Below, one piece after another: positions 42,380 through 53,519 of a stretch of DNA of 64,000 nt (positions are counted from its first letter, which is position 1; each line of letters opens with the position of its first letter). A program made the translations under genes and the position numbers. The stretch lies in NCBI GenBank assembly GCA_950097015.1, contig CATNEN010000038.1, positions 34,248,501 to 34,312,500 on the forward strand, written 5' to 3'. The notes under the pieces were generated by a model. That model did not search any database. It saw only the letters and a program-made list of their open reading frames with translations, and was not told the DNA's origin. Source of the DNA: Macrostomum hystrix. Its lineage: Eukaryota > Platyhelminthes > Macrostomidae.

Positions 42380-44175
42380 GTGCATGAAAACTGGTACATG
42401 ATTGTGGTGTTCCGTGTATATGCACTTGCGAGCATTCACTGTCATGCCGTGCTGCGCCAGACGGTTCAGGCACGCCTCGAGGCTGTTGTTTTGCTCCACC
42501 ACGCCAGCACTCGACTCATCACGCTCTGCAGTATTTCCTGGGATGTTGACAGGCCCATGCGCTCCAGCATCGAGTTCATGGGAATTGCGGCTGACGTCGA
42601 ACGGAGCCCGGGCCACCGAGAGCAAAGTCGCTGCTGTCCAGGACTTCAAGGAGCCCGAGACAATCAGTCAGCTGCGCTCGTTCCTGGGCCCAGTGAGCTA
42701 TCTCGCAGTATTCACCCCGCAGCTAGCCAAGATCGCTGAGCCGCTGCGCCAACTGACAAGGAAGACCACAGACTGGCAGTGGGGCACTGATCCGACGGCC
42801 GCCTTTGCTCAGCATCGCAGAGCCGACTACTCTAGGCTTCTTCGACCCCCGCCACGGATCGAGTGCATGGCGATTCGAATACAGCATATGGGGTTCAAGG
42901 TCCAGTATCAACCCGGAGCGTCGAATGCTGCCGACGTGCTCAGCAGACAGCCGGTAAGTGCACAGGTCGCGAATTTCAGCGAGAAGCGGTGCGAGGCCTA
43001 CATCAACGAGGTGGTGCAGGCGGCAGTGCCAAGAGCGCTGACTCTCGAGGACGTCTGAAGTCATTCATTCAGCAATAGCAGCATTGCAAGGCGGCCGATG
43101 GGACCTGTCCGCTACACGCGAGATGCGCTCGCTACATGCGATACGCGACGAGCTATCGGCGTCTGATGGAGTGTTGCTGCGGCATCAGCGGATCGTCGTA
43201 CCGGAATCTCAACGACAGCAGATGCTCGAGTTGGCCCACCAAGGGCATCAGTGCGCACAAAAAACGCTCGCCAGACTCAGCACGAAGGTCTGGTGGCCTC
43301 GGATGGCGGCTTAAGTCGAGGAGTTCGTCGGTCGCTGCCGCAGTTGTGCCATCACGTCACACGCACCAGCAGTCCGGGCCACGCCGCTGCAGCCGACGCC
43401 GATCTTCGCCGGCGCCTTGCTGTCGATTGGCGCAGATTTCGTTGGGCCAATCAAGAACAACATGCTGCTGGTTTGCACAGGTACTCACGTTTACCCGAAG
43501 TGAAGCTCATGCAGACCACGACAGCTGAGGCACTAGTTCAACGACTGAGGGAGATGTTCGCGCGCTTCGGGATCCCGCAAGAGCTCGTGACCGACAACGG
43601 CCCGCCCTTTTCCTCGGCTGAGTTCAGCCGCTTCTTGGCGAGCTACGGCGTCAAGCATAGCCTCATCACGCCCTACTAACCTGCTGAACCGCTCCATCAA
43701 CAAGGGTTGTACGGGCAGCCATCGAGGAGCGGAGGGACTGGAGAGCCGCAAACGAAATCGTCCCGGCCGCGCTACCCTCCAAGCGAGTCCGCATCAACGA
43801 ACGGCAGTTGCGGGAGACCGACGCGAAGGCCACGGCCGTGATGAAGCAACGAGCTAAAGCAAGACGGCGACAGCGACGGCACGAAATCTGGGTCGGCGAC
43901 TCAGTGCTGCGATGGCGAGTCGGTGCCAACAAAACACAGACGCCATTCGAGAGCGGAGCGTGGAGCGCCGATCGTGTAGCCGGAAACTCGCTGCTGCTGC
44001 GCCGGGATGGCGTGACCTGCTGGCGCCTCTGCACGGCGGTCAGGGTTATCGGCCCCGATCCACCCAGCTCTACTGCCGATGGCGCACCGTCCGATGTTCC
44101 GCTCGGCTCCGGGCAACAGGCCACTCCGGTGGCTCTGCGCCCCCACCTGCACGAGCTGCTAGAGACGGTGTGAAG
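42380..44175 (+). pseudogene. degraded Ty3/gypsy-type retrotransposon pol
   Basis: Plus frames at 42590-43058, 43084-43314, 43251-43679 and 43808-44173 read as end of reverse transcriptase/RNase H (AVQDFKEPETISQLRSFLG, then GFKVQYQPGASNAADVLSRQ), integrase zinc finger (HQGHQCAQKTLARL), integrase core (VTDNGPPFSS) and the C-terminal chromatin-binding part (GDSVLRWRV). Frameshifts and stops separate the parts, most of the reverse transcriptase and RNase H is missing, and no paired LTRs are seen. A short piece at 42430-42490 reads as reverse transcriptase on the minus strand. It is not functional. Confidence 0.85.
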
Positions 44176-44960
44176 TACTACAAGGATTGAGCAATCAGTG
44201 CAGAGCAGAAACTGTTGAGAAATGCAACTGGACTGAAAGAATTTTTTTCTGTTTTCAAACATTGTTTGAATGCTTCCTTATAATATTTTTATACGAAAAT
44301 ATATAATTTTCGTATCGTCAGCGTTGTTCTAAAGCTATTTCGAAGTCTAATATTTCAATTTTCGATTTTATTCTCTCGTCGCTAGAATTCGAAAAAGGGA
44401 GAAATGAAATGTTCCGTGAATATCTTGCGTGGCAGATCTGCTAGACGCGCGCTATGCTCTGAGCTACGATCGTATGTAAATCTGACGGCCACGTACACGT
44501 GAGCGGATTGAGGTGGGCGCGTCTCGCCCCAAATATAAATAACAACGCCCAATCAGGGCTAGCTTCTAAACGTCGTTTTTACTGCTAAGGATTCTATACG
44601 AGCGTAGCCTGTCTCAGTGATTACAATGATTTGGCCACAGTCGAACTGCAGCTAGGAAATCAAGGACAACTTAAGAAGTTCTTAGGAACTATGTTTTCAA
44701 GGCTAGTGTTCGCAAAAAATACACCACGGATACTACAGAAGCAACGAATTCAGACTTTTTTCCTGCACAAATTAATTGGTGAAATTGTGTTTGATCAGAG
44801 ACGGATCAAAGACTTGTGTTTTGATATTAGTTTTTTTATTTATAGCTTCATACTAGCAAGTTTTGCCCCCAATTCGGGCAAAATTACACAAGTAACTTAC
44901 ATTTGATACAACTTAGCTTAATGCTACTGAGGTACATGTGAATTCTATCCCCTCAGCAGT
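44176..44960. other. spacer, possible LTR remnant
   Basis: The stretch 44500-44620 has a TATA-like caaatataaataac followed by a GC-mixed leader, as an LTR promoter would, but no second LTR copy is in the window. A 91-codon frame at 44631 is not recognised. Confidence 0.35.
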
Positions 44961-44964
44961 AAAA

Positions 44965-45850
44965 CCAGTGTCTCCCCAGCAGCAAAGAACTAATTCCCCC
45001 CAGCAGCAAAGAACTATATAATTCCCCCCCAGCAGCAAAGAACTAATTCCCCCCAGCAGCAAAGAACTAATTCCCCCCAGCAGCAAAGAACTAATCCCCC
45101 CAGCAGCAAAGAACTAATTCCCCCCAGCAGCAAAGAACTAATTCCCCCCAGCAGCAAAGAACTAATTCCCCCCCAGCAGCAAAGAACTAATTCCCCCCCC
45201 AGCAGCAAAGAACTAATCCCCCCCCAGCAGCAAAGAACTAATTCCCCCCAGCAGCAAAGAACTAATTCCCCCCAGCAGCAAAGAACTAATTCCCCCCAGC
45301 AGCAAAGAACTAATTCCCCCCAGCAGCAAAGAACTAATTCCCCCCAGCAGCAAAGAACTAATTCCCACCAGCAGCAAAGAACTAATTCCCCCCCCAGCAG
45401 CAAAGAACTAATGTCCCCCCAGCAGCAAAGAACTAATTCCCCCCAGCAGCAAAGAACTAATTCCCCCCAGCAGCAAAGAACTAATTCCCCCCAGCAGCAA
45501 AGAACTAATTCCCCCCAGCAGCAAAGAACTAATTCCCCCCAGCAGCAAAGAACTAATTCCCCCCAGCAGCAAAGAACTAATTCCCCCCAGCAGCAAAGAA
45601 CTAATTCCCCCCAGCAGCAAAGAACTAATTCCCACCAGCAGCAAAGAACTAATTCCCACCAGCAGCAAAGAACTAATTCCCCCCCCCAGCAGCAAAGAAC
45701 TAATGTCCCCCCAGCAGCAAAGAACTAATGTCCCCCCAGCAGCAGAGAACTAATTCCCCCCAGCAGCAAAGAACTAATTCCCCCCAGCAGCAAAGAACTA
45801 ATGTCCCCCCAGCAGCAAAGAACTAATGTCCCCCCAGCAGCAGAGAACTT
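44965..45850. repeat. 24-bp minisatellite with C runs
   Basis: About 37 copies of cagcagcaaagaactaattc plus a C run. The C run differs from copy to copy (five to eight C), as do att/atgt variants. Minus strand carries G runs at every unit. Confidence 0.97.
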
Positions 45851-46135
45851 AGCTTCATATATTTTGATTTCACATTAGTTTTTTTGCACTACGTGCCCTC
45901 CCACCTAGCCTGTGCCTAAAATGCATTAAGCTACTGAAACAACAAAGCCAAAATTAATATTTGGCCTATTGGTAAATATTGGTAAAGAAAATTGTACAGT
46001 AGATAAACTTTCCAGGAATAAAGTTTTGTAAAATTCATTGGAGCAGCATACAAGGTTAAGTTTTATCAAAAGAAAAGCATAAAGTCAGGGGAGAATTGGG
46101 ATAGGGGAGATAAAAGACAGGGGAGAGAGACACAC
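45851..46135. other. spacer with satellite trace
   Basis: At 46085-46135 a few copies of ggggagagagac-like sequence resemble the 16-bp satellite of the hAT MITEs. An (AAC)n run follows at 46168-46222. Confidence 0.45.
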
Positions 46136-46221
46136 ATGTGTCTGTGTCACAGTTTCCACAACTTTCGGAAAACAACAACAACAACAAAAACAACAACAAA
46201 ATCGACAATAACAACAACGAT

Positions 46222-46720
46222 TTACGCTGTCGAGATGGGAAGAAAAGCTTCAGAGCCTGGGCGCATACAAAGGCGCTGCACCTCCGGGGAAATCCGGGGC
46301 GTCAGCGTCAGCCAGAAGGCAGTCGATTGACGAAACGCCGAGTTCAGGCCTGGCCGCACTGGTATGGTGCCTGCAGCGTGAGCAGTCAGGTAAGCAACCC
46401 AGTCAAGCACCTGGACGAACAGGAACGGCGCTATAATGTGTTGCCCTGGAGCACCACGGAATATGTCTCGCTTCCGAGTCGAATCGAAAGCCTTCATGAA
46501 GTCAATGAAGACGAAAATCAAGTCCAACTGGAGCATGCGTGCCTACTCGATGAATTCGGCGAAGACCAAGAATCTGCGTCACTGTGCCGCGGTGCAGTGG
46601 CGAAAGCCATTCTGCTCAGGTTGTAAATAGGGATCTAGCACGGGCTTCAAAAATGATAGCAGCATCCTGTTGAACAGCTTGGCGGCGCTGGATCGGATAT
46701 CGAAAAACACGACAACAAAA
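46222..46720 (-). pseudogene. non-LTR retrotransposon reverse transcriptase fragment
   Basis: On minus, FLKPVLDPYLQPEQNGFR (about 46650-46595) is followed by IFVFIDFMKAFDS (about 46520-46480), the conserved start of LINE reverse transcriptases. Two stop codons lie between them (TAG or TGA near 46600-46540). Neither the catalytic xxDD motif nor an endonuclease domain is present, so it is a dead, truncated copy. Confidence 0.78.
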
Positions 46721-47530
46721 AACAGTTGTTCGCTTCCGTTCAAATTTTCAAATTGCATCGGTTCGGTAAATTATTGTTTCGCTTTATTTTTACAGTATAT
46801 GCCTTCTGTTGTTCGTTGATAAACATGAACCTATGCAACTCAGCTGTAATGTATAGTATTAGTCTTCATACTTTTATGTATTACTTTACCTGTATTTAGT
46901 ACTCGTATTGTATCTTCGAATTTATAGAATGTAATGAAAAGCTTGTAGCCGTAATTATACACAAAACATGTAATTAAGAACAAGCTGAAGGACTTAAAGC
47001 AGTACGTATAGAGCTGGCTGAAAAACCATTAATTATGAATTATTAGGCAGCATTTAGTAGGTTACCAGATCTCAGCTAGCTAGCATAAAACATATGTTTT
47101 ATTACTGCTCGTAGTACGGAATTAGCTAATATTAACAAAAATTTTCGGACGATGTAGCTGCTATAGTTGTCGACTGTGGGAAATTATTATAATAATTTTT
47201 CGGCACGTTCCAGAAGTAAAGAAAACTGCCTTGAATGATTTGCCACAGCTAGCAAAGAAAAGTAGAAAGTAATACGAGTATAAAGGCAAGAGAAAATTGA
47301 CGACAAAAACTCAAATAGAAATTAAGAAAATTGCAAAGCAAAAAATTGCTAAAGCTTTTAGGATACATCAACTGAATTATGAGGTTTCAAAGGAATGCTG
47401 AGAAAATGGGCAAAAATATAAGCAAAGAAATAAATTCAGAAAGATAAAAAGATAAAAAGAATTAGAAAAAGTGGTTAGCTAGCCTTTCGATCGTTGACTA
47501 TCGAAGCTTTGATATTTTAAGTAGATTACT
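46721..47530. other. AT-rich spacer
   Basis: No gene, RNA or repeat that I can support. Confidence 0.5.
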
Positions 47531-47536
47531 GTTGCA

Positions 47537-49100
47537 GGACTTGCTTGGGGTTTCAGTAGCACTTGGGGTTTCAGTAGCACTTGGGTTTTCAGTACCACTT
47601 CGGTTTCAGTATGGGTTTCAGTAGCACTTGGGGTTTCAGTATGGGTTTCAGTACCACTTGGGGTTTCAGTATGGGTTTCAGTAGCACTTGGGTTTCAGTA
47701 TGGGTTTCAGTAGCACTGGGGTTTCAGTAGCACTTGGGTTTCAGTAGCACTTGGGTTTCAGTATGGGTTTCAGTAGCACTGGGGTTTCAGTATGGGTTTC
47801 AATTGGACATGGGGTTTCAGCAGCACTTGGGGTTTCAGTAGCACTTGGGGTTTCAGTAGCACTTGGGTTTCAGTAGCACTTGGGTTTCAGTAGCACTTGG
47901 GTTTCAGTAGCACTTGGGTTTCAGTAGCACTTGGGGTTTCAGTAGCACTTGGGTTTCAGTAGCACTTGGGTTTCAGTAGCACTTGGGGTTTCAGTAGCAC
48001 TTGGGTTTCAGTATGGGTTTCAGTAGCACTTGGGTTTCAGTATGAGTTTCAGTAGCACTTGGGTTTCAGTATGGGTTTCAGTAGCACTGGGGTTTCAGTA
48101 TGGGTTTCAGTAGCACTGGGGTTTCAGTATGGGTTTCAGTAGCACTGGGGTTTCAGTATGGGTTTCAATTGGACATGGGGTTTCAGCAGCACTTGGGGTT
48201 TCAGTAGCACTTGGGTTTCAGCAGCACTTGGGTTTCAGCAGCACTTGGGTTTCAGCAGCACTTGGGTTTCAGTAGCACTTGGGTTTCAGCAGCACTTGGG
48301 TTTCAGCAGCACTTGGGTTTCAGCAGCACTTGGGTTTCAGCAGCACTTGGGTTTCAGCAGCACTTGGGTTTCAGCAGCACTTGGGTTTCAGTAGCACTTG
48401 GGTTTCAGTAGCACTTGGGTTTCAGTAGCACTTGGGTTTCAGTAGCACTTGGGTTTCAGTAGCACTTGGGTTTCAGTAGCACTTGGGTTTCAGTAGCACT
48501 TGGGTTTCAGTAGCACTTGGGTTTCAGCAGCACTTGGGTTTCAGTAGCACTTGGGTTTCAGTAGCACTTGGGGTTTCAATTGGACATGGGGTTTCAGCAG
48601 CACTTGGGGTTTCAGTAGCACTTGGGTTTCAGTAGCACTTGGGTTTCAGTAGCACTTGGGTTTCAGCAGCACTTGGGTTTCAGTAGCACTTGGGTTTCAG
48701 TAGCACTTGGGTTTCAGCAGCACTTGGGTTTCAGTAGCACTTGGGTTTCAGTAGCACTTGGGGTTTCAATTGGACATGGGGTTTCAGCAGCACTTGGGGT
48801 TTCAGTAGCACTTGGGTTTCAGTAGCACTTGGGTTTCAGTAGCACTTGGGTTTCAGCAGCACTTGGGTTTCAGTAGCACTTGGGTTTCAGTAGCACTTGG
48901 GGTTTCAATTGGACATGGGGTTTCAGCAGCACTTGGGGTTTCAGTAGCACTTGGGTTTCAGTAGCACTTGGGTTTCAGTAGCACTTGGGTTTCAGTAGCA
49001 CTTGGGTTTCAGTAGCACTTGGGTTTCAGTAGCACTTGGGTTTCAGTAGCACTTGGGTTTCAGTAGCACTTGGGTTTCAGTAGCACTTGGGGTTTCAATT
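47537..49100. repeat. 17-bp minisatellite, 1.56 kb
   Basis: About 90 copies of gggtttcagtagcactt, with 18-bp ggggtttcag forms and short gtatgggtttca forms. A marker variant, caattggacatggggtttca, recurs at 47799, 48166, 48566, 48767 and 48905, so blocks of roughly 140-400 bases were duplicated. Confidence 0.97.
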
Positions 49101-49250
49101 TGACAATAGCTAGGGTTTTATTTTGTCTTATATTTTTTAATGTCGTGTACTCTTATATGGTGTCAACTCATAAAATTAAGCATCAGTTAATATATATATA
49201 TATATTAGCTGCTGGATAGCGAATTCAAGGAAAACATTGTCCTTAAATCT

Positions 49251-51555
49251 TCAAACTTGAATGACCCGCCTGTCCTTTGGAAAGCTCATAGTTTGTCCGC
49301 AGACTAATTCTAGCATAGCATTGATTGGCATCTGATCAAACATGCCCTTGTCCAGGTGACTGCTGTGCATCTGTCGCCCAGGACCCAGTATCAGACAGGC
49401 TCCATTCAGCATGAGATTGGCTTTGAAGTCTCTGTACCACATCGCCCGGTAGGTGCTACTGAGGATGCCAGACATCCAGCCAGATTTCACGTGCTTGCTG
49501 GACTCTGGCTCTAAAAGGGCGGATGAACGCACATACTGGCTTTCCCTATGCGGACTTTTGGAAAAAAACTGTTTTAATGCCAGCGCCACACTTACTCTGT
49601 CGAGTAGCGTTCATCTCGTCACATCTGCAGCCGACCGCCTTGTAGACGGCACTGCTGGGATCGCACAGCATGGTGTGGCGAAAACCAGTTTCCTCGCGAA
49701 ACATCTGCAAAGTTATCCATCAGTCAATTTGAAAAATCAAGGATCAGCTTGGAAAAAACATACATTTTTTGTTTTTGGATGTTATTGACAGCTTCGAACT
49801 TTCAACTAAAATGACGGGAGTTCGAATCTAAGTCCAAAGAAAACAATTTGAATGAAAAAACTCCAAAATTGCATCGTTTTCAAATCCTTTAAAACCCTTT
49901 CAAATCGCTTACATGAATCAGATCTGGTCCATGAGGTCCGATGGTCACTAATTGAACATTTCCTTTATCAAGAAATTCATCAGGAATCTTAGCAAGATCT
50001 TCAGCGTACTCCTTAGCTGTGAAGCATTGAGGGTGCTAAAAAGGAAAACAATTAATAATGTAGCTATGCATTTATGTCAAGAGATTCCGTTTAAATATTT
50101 TAGATTGAACGATGATTTTTAGGTACCAAAGTTTGTATTTAGGAAAGACAAAGAAATACAAGTTAGACAACAAAAGGCTTTTTAAAAAGACGTGCTAGTA
50201 AACTTTATGTCGTAGGGCTCTTCTATTTATCTTACAGCTGCCACCACGTTGTCGTAGGGCTCCTTCCTCTTTAGGTTTATATACCACCGATACTCCTTTA
50301 TTAAATATTAACAATTGCTTATTTCACACCTTGACTTAATCCTTGAAATAACTCTTAGTTTCCTTTGTCTATGACTTAGTTATTCTTCATAGGCTAGCTA
50401 TGTATCCTCTTATTTCATATGCATAAATTGCTTCAATTGGCCAGATAGGCTGCTTTTCCTTCCCAAAATTTGGTAGCGTTCTCACGAGTGTCCGAGCGGC
50501 AAGACACTTCTTCCTCTCCTTACTTACTCACAACTATCTGGCTCTCTGGTTTGTTCCCAGTCTTTCAAGGCTTCCAATGGACTGAAGTTGCCCAACTTTG
50601 CACACAGTGCTTTTCCACCAATCGGGATTTACCCTTCTGCTCTTTAGTTTTACACTCCACTGCTTTTTATGACTATTCCCTTCTTTATTCTTTCGAATAT
50701 TCCTGGCTTGTGGCACTTATTAACACGGACCTGCTTTTCTCCTCTCTAAAATAATTGAAAAACACTTTGAGATTTATTCTCCTTTATTGCACTCCGAACT
50801 GGGCACGGGGCACCGGTTGGTTTTTCTAGGGCTAAATTGCGGCTATATTTATACAAAAATTGGGGGTGGATGACACAGTGTATTAAAACAAAGAATAAAA
50901 TCGGGAAAAAGAATTTGGCGGGGATTCAAGTTATAAATCTACGGTAAATTTGGGCCTGCCTCATTTAGAATAATGTAAAGTGTTTGGTTACTGGGGAAGT
51001 TTTGGTTAACTTCCCCAGTAACCAAACCCCATTGACAAACTTATAGAACATTATTAAACTATAAAACATTAGCGAACCCTTTCCCATTATTAAGATTATA
51101 TATTAAGATTATACAAGAGTTTTTATTTTTAGTTGTAGTTTAGTGTTCGTTTTTAGTTTTAGTTTTTTTAAATATAAAGTAATCCATTAAATAGGAGTTT
51201 AAATGGAATTATTATTTATGCTAGTTTTATTCAAAAATCATACATCCACTAACAAAAGCAACAACAAGAAGTGCAATTGGATGGGAAGGACAAAACCTGA
51301 TTTTTTATCAACTGTGAAAGTAAATGGAACTTGAGGACCAATATATAAAAGAAAATCTAGAGTTCTTACCCGAAGAAGAACTATAATGGTCTTTTTATCT
51401 CTGTAGATGTCACAGAATCGCAAAGAATTTCCTTCCTCGTCTAAAACGACTAAATCCTCTAGTCGTTCAATATCAACGCTAACTTCATCATTAACTCCTC
51501 GAGATAAGTTAATCTTTACAACTTTATCAATCTTTTTCGGTTCTGAGGAAGCCAT
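49251..51555 (-). CDS. PRXL2C: PRXL2C/AAED1, peroxiredoxin-like thioredoxin-fold protein
   Basis: Four exons: 51555-51370, 50035-49913, 49704-49596 and 49510-49251. Phases 0, 0 and 1 agree throughout, with donors gtaaga, gtaagc and gtaagt. The product has 225 residues, the same length as the human protein (226). Exon 1 has LEDLVVLDEEGNSLRFCDIY; exon 2 HPQCFTAKEYAEDLAKIP; exon 3 REETGFRHTMLCDPSSAVYKAVG; exon 4 HVKSGWMSG and CLILGPGRQMHSSHLDKG, ending PINAMLELV. This is the AhpC/TSA-like thioredoxin fold. The human CxxC (CYIC) is CFTA here: Cys66 is kept, the second Cys is Ala69. The exact activity of the family is unsettled. A polyadenylation AATAAA lies on minus near 49117. Confidence 0.92.
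50036..51369. other. first intron of PRXL2C, with hairpin
   Basis: No other gene is seen. It contains a perfect inverted repeat at 50983-51026 and a repeated gtcgtagggctc at 50212 and 50252. Short frames at 50470-50754 are not convincing. Confidence 0.55.
50983..51026. repeat. perfect 19-bp inverted repeat (hairpin)
   Basis: tttggttactggggaagtt at 50983-51001, a six-base ttggtt loop, then its exact reverse complement at 51008-51026. There are no mismatches. Confidence 0.95.
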
Positions 51556-52610
51556 CGATACACGTTTTCTCAGATGTAATCTTCAATGAAGAAAATGATG
51601 ATCTGTGAAACAGAATACAAAACAACGATGTCTAACGTACAATTGTAATAAAACGGAATAAAATGTCTGTTAAAATTTTAATGGTAGTCGTAGTAAATAA
51701 AGTAGTTAAAATTAACAAAAACTTGTTCGCGATAAATATAATATTTTTAGTATTTACTGTGTACGATTTGCGCAATTTAATTGTTTTTTTCTGAAATAAT
51801 TATTTCACAAAAAATTGCAGAATACTTTTTTGACACAACAATTTTAAGATATATGCCTCCAATACCTACAAAATTGTAGCTAATTTTAGCTGGCTAGATT
51901 CGATTTATGCTAAGAACAAGTTACAAGTTACAAGTAAAAAAGCAACGCTTCAACAATCTGACCGCTGAATAAGAATTCAGTACTTGATTTAAATCCCAAA
52001 ATGTAGTTTTTATTCTTAAAACCGAAAGAAATTAAAAAAAGAAAAACAAAAAGTTGAATCGCTGACAAAAAGGACAAATTTATATAGGCTCAGATTTTTA
52101 CTGGACTGAGCTAAAAATTCATATTTAAAACAAGTAATAAAAAACATTTTGCCTTCTTTTTTAGTACATTTAACAGCGCCTTTCTTAGATATTAATGATG
52201 TCTTAAACAATTTATTGCTGCTGCCTGCTAGCCTGACTGAAAGACGGTAAACAACAACTTCAGATGGTTTTTTATTCGGAAACGACAATCGAAAATAGCA
52301 AATTGCACGTTGAAGTAGCTGTAGTCACATGCTGTCTAAAGTGTCGCAACGGTTTTGTGTGTCTCGTACAAATATGTTATTGAATGACCTTGTAGTTAAG
52401 TTTAGCTGTTAGTTATTATTTTTTTAATCTAGTTTTTTGTTTGTTTGTAAATATATCTTGGTCTACAGCCAGTTGAAAGTGATTTGTTTACATGTTGTTT
52501 GCCCTTAGCCTTTTAGAAGTTAAACTAGCATGTTTTGCCCCCCTTCGGGGAGCAGAAATATTTTTAATTCGTCTTGTATTTACTTTTTAGCAGCTGAATT
52601 TACAGCTTTT
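51556..52610. other. AT-rich spacer upstream of PRXL2C
   Basis: Probably the PRXL2C promoter side. A minus frame at 52016-52288 (90 codons) has no recognisable domain. Nothing else is supported. Confidence 0.5.
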
Positions 52611-52617
52611 TAAAGCT

Positions 52618-53512
52618 AAAATGAACCCCCAGTTGACAATGATCCCCCAGTTGATGATGATCCCCCAGTTGATGATGATCCCCCAGTTGACAATGATCCC
52701 CCAGTAGAGAATGATCCCCCAGTTGAGAATGATCCCCCAGTTGACAATGATCCCCCAGTTGACAATGATCCCCAAGTTGACAATGATCCCCCAGTTGACA
52801 ATGATCCCCCAGTTGACAATGATCCCGCCAGTTGACAATGAACCCCCAGTTGACAATGATACCCCAGTTGATGATGATCCCCAAGTTGACAATGATCCCC
52901 CAGTTGACAATGATCCCCCAGTTGACAATGATCCCCCAGTTGACAATGATCCCCCAGTAGAGAATGATCCCCCAGTTGAGAATGATCCCCCAGTTGACAA
53001 TGATCCCCCAGTTGACAATGATCCCCAAGTTGACAATGATCCCCCAGTTGACAATGATCCCCCAGTTGACAATGATCCCGCCGGTTGACAATGAACCCCC
53101 AGTTGACAATGATACCCCAGTTGATGATGATCCCCCAGTTGATGATGATCCCCCAGTTGACAATAATCCCCCAGTTGACAATGAACCCCCAGTTGACAAT
53201 GAACACCCAGTTGACAATGATCCCCCAGTTGACATGATTACCCAGTTGACAATCATTCCCCAGTGGACAATGATCCCCTAGTTGACAATGATCCCCCAGT
53301 TGACAATGATACCCCAGTTGACAATGATACCCCAGTTGACGATGATCCCCCAGTTCACAATGATCCCCCAGTTGGCCATGATCCCCCAGTTGACAATGAT
53401 CCCCCAGTTGACAATGATCCCCAAGTTGACAATGATCCCCCAGTTGACAATGATCTCCCAGTTGACAATGATCCCCCAGTTGACAATGATCCCCCAGTTG
53501 ATAAACTTGTGT
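52618..53512. repeat. 18-bp minisatellite with block duplication
   Basis: About 50 copies of caatgatcccccagttga. The block 52690-52860 recurs almost exactly at 52943-53113, including the same rare variants (agtagagaatg, gatcccgcc), so a block of about 253 bases was duplicated. Open frames on both strands are artefacts. Confidence 0.97.
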
Positions 53513-53519
53513 TACTTGT

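Noticed and set aside
46138-46626. 162-codon plus frame
   Set aside because: Opposite strand of the LINE reverse transcriptase fragment, beginning in an (AAC)n run.
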